A DNA stretch of 64,000 bases from Periconia sp. R9002 (taxonomy: Eukaryota; Ascomycota; Dothideomycetes; Pleosporales; Periconiaceae). The notes beneath the pieces were generated by a model, which saw only the letters and a list, made by a program, of their open reading frames with translations, did no database searches and was not told the origin of the DNA. This document shows, in pieces, positions 9,980-21,522 of this stretch (positions are counted from its first letter, which is position 1; each line of letters begins with the position of its first letter). The stretch is taken from the NCBI GenBank assembly GCA_023627715.1, contig JAMAHW010000066.1:1-64000 (forward strand). The letters are read 5' to 3'. Both the position numbers and the translations under genes were made by a program.

Positions 9980-10976
9980 GATACCATACATTTCCTTGCG
10001 GGGTCAAGAAATTCCCAGGGGTAGGTGTCGTCGTGAATGCTTGATGACTCATTCACAGATCATGTACATGGACCATTGAGACTAAGTTCGAAGCACTAGC
10101 AGTGCTCGCAGAAACAACAAAGCACTATGAATAATACATACGTACACCTAACGCAGCGTTGTGAGGAGATTTATAGTGAACACTTCAAACAAGCGCCACA
10201 CATCCATTAACTAAAGGAATCTCTCACCATTCTCTTTAATTCTTGTATGCATGTGGTCAGGTCTAAAACCTCGATTAGTGTCATAATATGGAGAGTACAT
10301 ACCATAGAAGGATTTTCGGTGATCGATGGGGAGTCATTTACCCTCCTAATACTTCGAAAAACAAAATCAGCACGGAATGTGCAGCACAAAATCCTCCCCC
10401 CCATCCCCTAGTTAGGAACGCATAGCCAAGCATTGTGTTTTTTTTATCGGGCACTTCACCGTCTCGTTGACTGTTGCATTGGAATCGATGTATTCACCCT
10501 TCCCGTTTTTTATGCCATGAGGTGATGGCATGGACGGCTACACGCTGTCCACGCTATACTTGTTAGTTCACGTCATGTCACACATGCACTTCCGCATAAC
10601 TAATCTCAGTAATGTTAGAAGAAGAAAAGGTCGCAAAAGTTCGATTGTGTAAGCCCTATCAAAAGGAGACGAAATATTAAAAGAAACGAAAAAGAAATTA
10701 ACGGAGAACAAAGCAGTAAAATTCGTGTCGCTCGCTCCAACCAAAAATTTTGTGACCAAAAACAATAAATAAAATTATGCATCATTTTGCATGCGTTCAT
10801 CGCGCCCGGCGAATCGTTTCAGAATTCTACATTCTTTGCCCACCCACAGAAGACGTTTGAAACTAAAACAGATTCTACAAACATTATCCCCCGGACTACG
10901 GAAGAGGGGGGCAGATAAAAATAGTTAATAACACATGGGAGAACCGCTGTCCATCGTATAGTAGTAAGTTTGAAAT
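9980..10976. other. Intergenic region between convergent genes
   Basis: A kilobase between the ends of two convergent genes. It contains only small chance frames and a few T/A-rich stretches. No gene or RNA signal is recognised; it presumably holds both 3' UTRs. Confidence 0.5.
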
Positions 10977-13214
10977 TTACCGAAAGACTCCCGAATTCCT
11001 ATTCGTGTTCCACTGGTCTGGCTGATGAGGCTGGGCAGCCTGGTAACCGTAATATGTGTTGGAGGGCCATACGAAGCTGCGGTCATAAGGATTCGCAGCT
11101 TCAGGTCCGGGTGCGAGACCGGCGTTGTTTGCAGCACCATGCATCTGGCTTGCCTGTGATGGTGATTGGTGGGGTGCAGCCGGATTCGAAGGCATATTCT
11201 GCGACATATTTTGTGAAGACATGGAACGGTTTAGACCATAGGGGTTTGAGGGTTGGTTGGGGAAATGACTGTATTGCGGCGACTGTAGCTGCTGAGAATT
11301 CGGCATGGCCTGGTTGTCTTGCATCTGATGCGCTGCACTTTGAAGCTGCTGCAAGGCTGAAGATGGTTGGGGGTTCCGCACCTGCATTTGTGGCTGCTGT
11401 TGCTGTTGCGGCTGTTTTTGTGGCTGCGGTTGTTGTTGATGGATCTGATTGGAGGGATGCTGTTGCTGTTTATGCTGTTGACGATGGGACGGGGCAGAAG
11501 CTGGTTGAGGTTTGTGATCAGATGCAGGCTGCGACTGCGGCTGTGCTTGGGGTGGCGGTTGAATAATGGTTGAATGATTCGTCGTCGGCGTTTGAGACGG
11601 TGTAAGTGACGCTCGCCTTTTCTCATCCTCGAGCATCTGTATCCGTGCCTTCGCCTCTTCCAACTCCTTCTTCATGCGTTCTAACTCTGAAGTCTCAGAA
11701 CTGACAGATTGAGCCTGTCGTATCGGTTCACCTGTCGCTGACGCATTATTCTCGTCCGCCTCATTGTAGAAACATTGTCTTTTCTTCTCAATACAGGTTT
11801 TGCAGACAGGCCGTGTCCCATCGCACTACAGTTCAGGTTAGTCTTATGCGCTATGCTACGCATGCTCAGTGGTACTTACCTTTGTCTTCTTTGCCTTGCA
11901 TACATCACAGCTATTCCTAGGTCGTTTGATCCGGAACGCCGGCGGTGGAGGAGCTTGCGGCTGTTGCGGCTGGGATTGTGCCTGTGGTGCGGATTGCGGA
12001 TGTGGTCGTTGCATCTGCCTGGGAGCAGGCGTAACATTTTGCTGTATTGGAACAGGCGGGGGCGGCTCCTGTTGGGTAGGCTCGGGGCGAATTAGTTCCA
12101 GCAGAGAAACTAAACTCTGAGCCCTCAGATCGCTTTCAAGTGATGTAGGCTGCCTATGATCCTCTGACTTTGTTCTCTTTCTTGCACGAGGTGGGACCTG
12201 AGGGTCAGAGTCTGCCCTAGTTTGCCTAGGCCGGCTCTGCAATCTCTCCAAGGTCTCAGGATCGTTTTCTTCCAAAAATTTGCGCCGCTTTGAATCTTTT
12301 CGGGGTGCTGGCGCTCGCTCCTCGTAGGTTTTATGTATGGGGTTATGCTTGTAGAACACGTCTAGAGACTGCTTGCTGGCGGAAAACTTGACCGACAAGA
12401 CGCCTTTGCAGTCGAAAACGGGCTTGGTTGCGCGTTTCCCCAGCTTCGCTCCCTTACCATTGGCAGCACGGTCCTTGTTCAAAAGGGAATCATTGCAATA
12501 GTATGAAAAGCGGAAAGCGTCATCTTCCCTGCTGTTCCAGCAATTGTGAAAGCTATACCGATATCCATCCGCCTTCTGTATCGCGTCCACGCAGCATTTA
12601 GCAATCGCTCTTTGTTTCCGCATCTTGTCCTTGGGATCTACGGTGGGCTGCAAGGCCTCAATGACGGTCATGGTGACTCGTGGTTGGTCTTCCTTCTTCC
12701 CTTGATTATTCTTGTTGTTGTCGGCGGCGTCGACGCCGCTCTTGGCGGACGCGCTCGCGTTCGAGGCTGAGGCAGGGCCGGGCTGCAAGCCGGAGAGGGA
12801 GAGGGCGAGCGACGAGTCGGCGACGTCTTGATAGGGCTGTGACGCGTCATATTGAGGCATTCCATTGTTGGACGACTGTATGGATGACGGCTGCTGAGAT
12901 GGCTGGTGTTGGTGTTGTTGGGGGGTGGGCTGTTTGGCGGCGAGAGGCACGAGGAAGTGGGCGCCTATCCAAAAGGACAATTGGCACTCGGTGTGCTCTG
13001 GGTCTTCCTGGGAGTTGAGGTAGTCTCTGAGGGACGAGTCGAACTCGTCGGTGGAGGCGACATTGTAGGAGACGGTCTTCGCCTGGGGATCGCGTGCCTG
13101 GCGGCCGCGGGCGAGCTGGACAGGACCATTGTTGAAGATGGCGGCGTCCTGGGGGTGCTGGTAGTTGTTGATCTGGGAGGGAGCAGCGGTGGTAGAACCG
13201 GGACGGCTCTCCAT
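10977..13214 (-). CDS. Zn2Cys6 transcription factor with an additional WRKY/GCM-like Cys/His segment
   Basis: Two exons: 13214-11880 and 11825-10977, with a 54-bp GTAAGT...TAG intron, giving 727 aa. The intron splits the binuclear cluster exactly between its second and third cysteines. Joined, it reads C436-x2-C439-x6-C446-x6-C453-x2-C456-x6-C463, a textbook Zn2Cys6 cluster. A short coiled coil (ELERMKKELEEAKARIQMLEDE) follows, then a Gln/Asn/Pro-rich tail. Unusually, the cluster lies in the middle of the protein. Upstream, residues 217-297 form a compact conserved-looking segment with C225, C240, C269, H290 and H294 (DGYRYSFHNCW ... FDCKG ... KHNPIH), which resembles WRKY/GCM1/FAR1-type zinc-bound DNA-binding folds. 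No fungal-specific factor domain is seen. A nuclear regulator is expected; targets are unknown. Confidence 0.85.
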
Positions 13215-16200
13215 GCTGTGGAGACGTTATAACCCCGGCAATTATAATAGCTAGAGGATTGTGGTGAATAGAGAGGTTGAGCAAAGACTGGGTATCGGGT
13301 ATCGGGACTATCGGCAGGCTCGGTATCGGTAACGTTATCAGTAGGGTAGGGTAGGTACAATGAATGGTATTCGAGGTAAAGCAGCTGGCAATTTGGCTGG
13401 TCAGCTATCCGCGAGGGCCCTCACCGCCTTTGATGTTGTTCCTCCACAGACGTCGCCCTCTCATCAGAGCAACAAACAAAACAACAAAACCGTACAATCG
13501 AAAGGAATTGGAAAGAGGTGGACGGATGTCGGACTGCAAACCGAGACGTGACTTGGACAATGGTGGAATGACACCCTGGGCCAACAAACGCTTCCTGGTC
13601 ACGTTGTCATGCAACACCGCACACCGCACACGCATACATACGCACACGCCGCTAGCCTCTTCTCAACCCTCCCTCTTTTCTGTTTCGGTTTGCGTGCGAG
13701 AGGACTAGAATGCTGACCTCTGCTGCCCGCCTCGATCCAATGCGCGTTGGACAATGATGCGTCGGTTTGCCAAGGATACACGGCTAGTTATCTGATTGTG
13801 TCGCACCCTCTCTAATCCTGATCCCCATCAAATCACCCCTGGACACATCCTCAGCATATCCGGGGATTATGCATGATGGCACGCTTCACTGACAAAAACT
13901 ACCATCGCCTTCTCTCTCCCTTGATTTCTGTTGATCTTTTCGTATCCATAGAAAAAAAAAAGAAAAAAAGGGGGAAAAAGCAAAATTGAATGCTGATGTC
14001 CAACAAAATCTTGGCCCCGGTTAGATGGACCAACTCCATGTGTACACGTCCTATCACGCTTCACCGACATGTCATCATGCAAAGCACCCCAGCACAGTAA
14101 CCACATCTCTTCCCGCTTCGTCCTCGCTCCGCTCGTTCTCCGTTCAGCCCTACGGATCAACGACCACACATCTCATTTCGCGCGAGTCCCAAGCGGCTGT
14201 TTCGTCTAACGAGGAGCATCCGTTTCAGAGCCATCTATATAATTAATCTGCGGTGCACTCCGTCCGACTGACCATATCCATTATGGACGCAATTCAATTG
14301 CATTGTATCCAAAACTCACTCTTGATGGTTCAGCAGACAGACACGTCCCGTCTACACCGATCTTCACTCATGAACGGTTATATACATTGGTTTGTGTAAC
14401 CTGTCATCCTCCCCTCGTGCAGCTTCTCCCCTGCCAAAAAATCCGGAAAAGCGAAGCGTCATGATGGAGGCCCAGAAGTTCAGACGCGGGTACTAATGCA
14501 TGTAAGCATTTCCCGTACGCATCGTGCGTACATTGTCACTCACTCCCTCCCTCACGATCAAGTTTTCTCCTCCCTCCAGCCCCCCAGCGTCAGTGACTCA
14601 CTAAGCATTACTCTCTACGTCCCTTACTTTTCCGTAGTAAACATATCCGTCATCTGTCCGAGGGAATTATAATGTTCATACAAAACCTTCTCTCTTCTTC
14701 TTTGCCTTACATACCTTCGTCTCCAAGAAACCTCACCGCTCTTGCTGCCCTCGTAAACCCCGCCGTCATCATGAGACCACGACCCCAAGGACAAGATTAC
14801 GCCGCCCCATAGGGCTGAAAACCCCGACATCCATCCCTTCACCAAAACAACAAGCCCGTCAGCCTCACCAGCAACTCCAACCAATCCCGCCCAGCGTTGC
14901 GAATACGAATGCGGAAATGGGAGGTCCACCCCCTCAAGCCAAAGCTAACAAAGACGCACGCACGAGTGTGGTTCAAAGGGGAGGGGGGGCCTAACAATTG
15001 ATGGTTTATTTATTTGATGATAAAGGGCAGGGCAGGACGCGTTGGTAATAGGCCAGCTTCCCATTCTGACACACATATGCCTCCACACGCAGACAACGCT
15101 TCTGCATGCATGCATGTACGGGACATGTATGTAGTTAGATTAATGATAACCCACGTACATGTAAGGCGTATGGATGTATGTATGTATGATGATGGTCTCG
15201 TGTACACTCGGGCACTTTTCACTAACTCCATTTCGTACGTGCGTGCAAAGTGCGTGTGGAATGATGTACTCTTTTTTGGGTATATTAAGTTTCTGGTTTG
15301 GCCCCCCCACCACCCCTTCCCTCCAACTCAGGCCCTCGGATTCCATTTCCACCCCTTCAACTTGGCCTCCACCTGCTTTCCTCCTTTTTCCTTCTCAACT
15401 TTCTTCCTTTGGTCTCCTCTTTACGCATCGACTTTTCTCTTCAGAACTATCTAAGCTAAGTTAGTAGATGTATACAAACATGTAAGTATGATTCACCTAA
15501 CCACAGGCGCGTAACATGTCGACGTCAACATCCACAGCAACAATGGCAACGACAGCCAATAACAACGCACCACATCCTAATCAGTATCACCAGGTGTACG
15601 GGAAATCGAAACAACATAGAGGCCTAGACTCGACACAGACACACCAACGCACATAACGCCTATACCGGAAAAGCAGGAATCAGAAAGGGTATATGATATT
15701 TAGGATTATGACAATGATGACGCCGATGACTCCGACGATGACGTGTTTCATGTTGCGAAGGAAGGGGAAAGAGGTGGATGTTCTCTATTAAGCGACCGAA
15801 GGAACGAGCAAAACGGGAAGAGGAGGAGGAAAAAGGAGGGCGAGAGGCAATCGAACAACGCTCTTCGACTATGTCCGATGCATCTGCGAGGGGGCTCTGC
15901 GTGTGAAAAAGCGGCAATTTGGTGATGGAGTGGCGGTAGCAACATTTGGAGAGGAAGAGATGGAGAAGGGAAGGGTGGCGGCGACGATAACGGCGATGAC
16001 GAGAAGACGAAAAGGTGATATATTCCACCTCAGACGAGAGAAAATCAGGAAACGGAAAAAAGCGAAGGAAGGCGGTCATTATGGTTGGAAAGAGTGACGA
16101 CGGACGCGATTCTCCCGTCTTATCTATCCTCCTCGGAACATTTTCAGAAGAAAGAAGAAACTCTCGTGTCACCACGCCGGATCCGTCCTAGATACAGTTC

Positions 16201-18708
16201 TTCAGTCGGTAGCCTGTAACGGATACATGTAGAGGAAGAAGAGGAGAAGGAGAAGGAGAAGAAACATCCACCATCAGCAACAACGACATACAAACAAGGA
16301 AACCAAACAGATCGTATAGCGTTATATCTACCCCCAGCCACCCAAACCTCATAGGTACAAAGTCAGCTCAAATCAAACAGAGGTACACAACTAAGTGACT
16401 AATGGACGGCCTCAAATGCCACGCCCGCGTGGTGTTTTGATACTACTTCGTACCCTGGGAAAACATTCGCACTGCCACCGGGTCCTAGACCTCTCGTGTG
16501 GGAGCGGGAAGGAAACCCACGAAACATGAACCCCCCCTACCACCCCAATCCTCACCCAACAGTTTACATACCCACCAGACCCTTGTCAAAACATCACGTG
16601 TTCCATCCCAGAAAACTACAAACCCAAACAAACCCCCGCAATCGAAAAACGAAAAACGAAAACGAAACAACCCTAAACCCAAAAAAACAAACACGAAACG
16701 CAACTCCTCACCCACCGAAACCGTTCATCATTTCGTTAGATCAATACATACCAATCCACCACCACCGACACCGTCCGAAGAAGCGAAACAAACCATAAAC
16801 AAAAAACGGGAGGGTTTACCTACTACTCCATCCTTTTCTCTCTCTGTGTCTGTTTCTGTTTCTGTGCTCATGCTTCTTCGCATCAATGGTTTGTTTAGTT
16901 ATTAACGCAACGAATGACGTTGATGGTTAGAAGACAAGAGGGTGGGGAAAAGGGGAAAAAAAGGAAAGGAAAAGGAAAGGGATTAGCGGGATAGATGCAT
17001 AACCCACAAGACGCAATTCGTCCACTTGATGTATGAGAGAGGGTGTAAGAGGAGCGGATGCGATTGAGTGGTGGATGAATGGTTTGATGGACGGATGAAA
17101 AAAGGGGAGGGGAAGAAAGGGAAACAGCGGCGTAAACGACACTCACTTTCTGAACTACCGAACGACAGGACCAACCAAAAAAAAAAAAAAGATCGATTTG
17201 GATTTGGATTTGGATTTGGATTTGGATTTGGATTTGGATTTGGATCTGGATTTGGATCTGGATACATGCATGACCAAGGTCTGGCTAGCCAACCTTCCTA
17301 TATCCTCGAAAAACAACCTCAACGACAACATACCAAAACCCGTTCCTTAAAAAAAGAGGGAAGGAAGAAAAGCTGCGAAAACAAATTTGTCAACGCTTTG
17401 CCATCGATCGCTATTCCGCCTCATCAATCTCTACCTACAACCCAGAATCGACTCAAGTCCACGTACGCCGCACATACACACGCAGGACAGCAAAAATGCA
17501 CTTGGTTGGCAAAGAATGACGGTATTGGGGAGTACGGCGGATACGCCTTCATCTTCACCCATGCCCTACTCTATTCTACGTTGCTTGACGTACTCTATCT
17601 GGTTTATGTTGGTGTACGCGACACGGCGCAGCGCAGTTCGAGATGTGAATGCAGTTAGTCGATTTAGTCGAACACCGGGCCCGTCCGGGGGGTTGGTAGA
17701 TGGAGGGCAGAGGGTAGAGGGTGTGTGTATGGACGATGGTCGAAGACAACAACCACGATGACAACGAGTAGGAGCAGGAGGAAGAGGAGGAGAGCGACGA
17801 CTAGGATGAAGCAAAGGTGCTGGATTTCAGTCCGACATTCTCCATGTTGAATCTACGATGATTGAGGTTTCACCTACGCAAGTGTCATGCTCCGCATCGC
17901 ATCGCAACACATGGAAAGTAGTCACAGAAAGGACACCAAGAGTATGTATGTTCATGTGTAACAATCTTTATTGTTAAAAGAAGAAGAAGAAGAAGAAAAG
18001 CTAACTACTCAAACCATTCAAGCAAACCTAAACACTTCATTATACTTCCAGAAGGAGAAAAGAGTAGCGACGACGCGCCAGCACAGTCGACCTCCCACCG
18101 TCCCACCAACCCAAAAGAGAAAAAAGAAAGGGTCAAATTTCAATACATGATGGCCAAACATTGATACACATTAATGTCTCTCAAGCGTACAGAATAACCA
18201 AAACCCCCAAATATCGTGCCACATCCATCATGATAAGAAGAAAAGCTATGAACGCAAAAAGACGAAAAGAAAAATGGTGATGATGATGGTATCGAATCGG
18301 TCGCACTGACAACCAAAAAAAAAAAGAAAAAAAGAAAAAGAACCGGCCTCTATCCTTCGGAACAAAAACCATGGAACCCAATCGGGGTATGGTGTGGTGT
18401 GGTGTGCGCATGTTTGACGTAATAGTACACCTCAAGGAGAGAGGAGGGTGAATAGAAAAAAGGAGGAGGGGGTGTCTTGGTCTCATCTCAGTATGCGCCT
18501 CGCTTTCGATTCCAACGCTTGGTTCTCGATAGGAGTGTGTGTGTGGTGTGTACAAGCAATAACAAACAAAAAAAAGGAAGGTATGTTTCCTTTCCCTTTC
18601 CCTTTCCCACCCAAGCCAGTATGATTTTTTTGGTTCCTGTTCCTTTCCCTACCCGTAACCCCGAAAATGAAAAGAGAAGAAGAGGAAAAAAAAGCGCTCA
18701 TGACTCAT
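13215..18708. other. 5.5-kb gene-free stretch upstream of the Zn2Cys6 gene
   Basis: No frame here has protein-like composition, and I found no splice-joined gene. The region is rich in homopurine/homopyrimidine tracts and simple repeats, for example A/C-rich DNA at 16,500-16,800, GATTTG repeats at 17,195, AAG repeats at 17,977 and CCTTT repeats at 18,585. It lies 5' of the Zn2Cys6 gene and 3' of the C2H2 gene. A long promoter, a 5' leader with introns or a noncoding transcript are all possible. Confidence 0.6.
17195..17263 (+). repeat. Hexanucleotide microsatellite (GATTTG)n
   Basis: About 11 copies of GATTTG, the last ones with a T-to-C change (GATCTG), preceded by a 15-base A run. In one frame it reads as alternating Phe-Gly, but the flanking frame is not protein-like. 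Confidence 0.9.
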
Positions 18709-21005
18709 TCAAACAGCAAATTCTTCGAGATCGGCCGTTAACGTGTTGTTTGGGTCTCCCATAATGTTGTCAGGGCGCCACGGCCCCTTCTCTTCCTCGG
18801 TTGCATTGTGGAGGGCCTCGGCTCGTTTGAGTGTGTGGATGTCAAAGTCTGTCACGTAGCTCTTCCCATCGGGAAGCTTCAAGCGACATTCAAAGTCTCG
18901 GTCCAGCATCATGTCATCTTTCCACAGCCTGCGCTGGCCGTCGTACACGCACATGACACGCTTCTTCATCTTCATCTTGTCTGTCGCGCAGCCCCAAGAT
19001 ACGGGATAGTTCTTCCGCTTCTTGCGGCCCGACCCTGAGATTGCCACCCCGCCTTTAGAATAGGTCAGGCCGGCCCGAAGACCCTTTGTGCTGTTGCTGT
19101 TGGTGGAAGAGGTCTTCGTCACTTTGGAAGGATTGCCACCCCCGGGTTGCGAAATGACACCCCGGGAGTGTGCTGATTGTCAATGCGATTTGCTCTTCAG
19201 CGAGCCCTTGCCAGATCGCGAGCGACGCACACCGTATGTGTCGTCATTGGCATCATCGGCATCGACATCCTCTTCCGAGGCATCCTCTTCATCCTCATCA
19301 TAGTTGGACGGCACAGTATGCTCCATGCTGTTGGAAAGACCGTTTCTGTCCAGCGTCTGGGTGACGTCGGTGTCCTGAGCAACTGAAGTAAGGAGACGCT
19401 GGTTGATGGCTTCACTGGGATCGGTCTGCTGCACGACACGGAGAACACAGTCGTCGAGATGCTCATAGAACTCTTGCGCGTTGGCAAAGGTTACCGAGCA
19501 AGTAGAGCAAGTACCGGTCATGGATTGCGCGCCAGTGTAAGCCTTGCGACCAGCAGGAGACTTCTTGCGGCTGTTGGGAGGGTTCTGCTCTACACCGTGC
19601 ACAGAGGTAAGATGCCTCTTGAACACGTCGGCGCGGTTAAACGACTTTTCAGCCGCTGAGCCAGATCCGGGACAGAAACCGCACACCATGGTACCCTTGT
19701 AATGTGTGAGGGTATGTCGGTTCTTGTCATACTTCCTGGCGAAACCTTTGTGGTGGTATTCGCAGGTCGCAATCGGGCACTTCTCCGGCCTTTCATTCTG
19801 GTGGGTAAGCATGTGTGCCTTCAAGTCCTTGAAGACACGGCCACACTCGGGAAGGGGGCAAAGGCCTTTCTCGCGGGTTTCGTCGTCAATCTCATAGCTG
19901 CTTCCGCTCTTGCGGCTTGTTCCAGAGTGTTGGGAGTGAAGGGAGGCATCGGACCGCCGCCTGTTGTAGACGGAGGGGTATGGCTGGAATCGTTGAGTGT
20001 CAAGGTATGCGGCAGGGGATTGGGAACCACGCTTCAGGTTTCTTGACCCTGGGCGCTGGCTGTGAGAGGAGATGTGAGAAAGGGCTGGGGAAGGAGGATG
20101 CTCTACCACGCCGAAATAAGGCGAAGGGTGGGTGCGAATTTCAGGAAAGGGCGAAGGTGGTGCATATGTGAGGGGGTTCCCGAATTGGGTAAGGTTAGGA
20201 TCTAAGTGGCCTGTTAGTCGCGGCTTCCTAAAAGTTGGTGTCGAAGGCTAATCAAAGAAAGAAACAAGCAGAACATGGACGACAACAGCGGAAGAAAAAG
20301 AAAGGAATTGGGATTAAAGAAATATTGGGGGTTGAGACATCGAGGATGTTTCTGCGAGGGTGCACTTGATTCGAGAGAAGCGAGTGCTTGCGTCCTAAGC
20401 CAAACCACTGTCGCTGTTGCAGGAGCGGCTGGCGAACTACCTATATTGCTGTGCGAACCCTCCCTCTGGCCCTGAAAAGAACAAGGAATCGATGTGACAG
20501 AAGAGACTACACAAGACTTACCCACACAGCCAGGCACCTTGACCTGTTCAACCATACCAGGATATTCGAATCCGGAAACGAAACCCAGGCCGTTGGCCAT
20601 CTGATTCCACGTGTCGGCAAACTGTGGGTTGAGGGAAGGCGAGCCCATGGCAGAGGAAGAGACGGATGCACATGACTCGGAGGAAGCAGAGAGGACTGGC
20701 GGTTGATCCGGGAACGAGTGTGCGGTGGAGTGTGGCGAACCCTCGGGGCTCAACTGCTGGAAAGGAATGGCCTTGACACCCTGTGCGATGCCGTCGTAGT
20801 GGAACTGGAGATGGTTTGACCTGGGAGCCTCGGCGAGGGTGGACATGGGGTCATAGGGAGCACTGAAGGTGGAGTCGACTTGGTAGTCACTGGAAGGGAG
20901 GTAGCCTTGGGTGGTGGTGGGCATGAAGTCGAGTTGGTCCTCGTGGGAGTAGAGGGGGAAGTCGTGAGGCATGGTGGATGTGGGATAGGGGACGTAGTCG
21001 ACCAT
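18709..21005 (-). CDS. C2H2 zinc-finger transcription factor (four fingers)
   Basis: Modelled as four exons, 657 aa: 21005-20522, 20471-20441, 20227-19233, 19172-18709. Intron 1 is 50 bp (GTAAGT...CAG), intron 2 is 213 bp (GTAGTT...TTTTAG) and intron 3 is 60 bp (GTGTGC...CAG); frames close. An alternative without intron 1, using the acceptor at about 20208, is also in frame, so residues 160-185 are uncertain. Intron 3 is required to skip an in-frame TGA at 19180-19182. Residues 1-160 are a polar, Pro/Ser-rich activation-like region. Fingers lie at about 295-314, 322-347, 354-382 (with an insert) and 412-432 (C2HC). An acidic stretch follows, and then a conserved-looking C-terminal block (GRKKRKNYPVSWGCATDK...). 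Probably a nuclear developmental regulator; a Con7-like identity crossed my mind but is not established. Confidence 0.8.
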
Positions 21006-21501
21006 GGTGATGGGCGATGAAGGCAGTGAAGATGCAATGCAGATCAGGCGTGGAAGAGGGTGCAGGAATGGACAAGATATACTGCGGCGGCTTCACTGCA
21101 CTCAACAGTAAGCATAAGCAATTCGGAGCAGGGGCATGGAGCAGGGGGGCAGGGCATGGGGTAGGGTGGGCTTGATGGGGGCTTGGGGATCTTATGAAAG
21201 GTTAGGCAGGGGGAGCCTACCTAGAAAGTCGCTGGGTCACCCGCGGCGGCTTAAGCCTGAAGCCGTCGTACGGGTCGGCGAAGTTTGGTGGTTTCTAATA
21301 TTGACAGTTGTCGGATCTGCCGTTCGCGTTGCTTGACAGGTAGTAGTCACTAGTGCGCAGGCCCCAAACGGGCAAAGTCGAGGCCAGAGGGCCGACCAGT
21401 TGGTAGCGAGAACGGGGGGGAGTTGATGTTTGGCTTTTTGCTCACGCAAAGCAAAGAAAGATGAGAGAGATGTGGAGGGAGACGAAAAAGTAGTGCAAGG
21501 T

Positions 21502-21522
21502 GGTAGGTAGGTAGGTAGGTAG
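21502..21522 (+). repeat. Tetranucleotide microsatellite (GGTA)n
   Basis: Five consecutive GGTA/AGGT units in the upstream region of the C2H2 gene. Shorter runs of the same word occur at about 31,003 and 31,718. Confidence 0.85.

Noticed and set aside
12680..13232. Plus-strand frames over the Zn2Cys6 gene
   Set aside because: They are antisense shadows of the conserved minus-strand coding sequence.
17068..17658. Plus-strand frame with a run of Phe-Gly dipeptides, like an FG nucleoporin
   Set aside because: The FG run is produced solely by the GATTTG microsatellite. Flanking residues are charged low-complexity text with no Nup features or splice context.
20472..20521. Reading the C2H2 gene's first exon straight through to 20214 as a separate protein
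   Set aside because: The region contains a canonical 50-bp GTAAGT...CAG intron, and the read-through tail becomes hydrophobic and unrelated. The spliced four-exon model restores a continuous frame.
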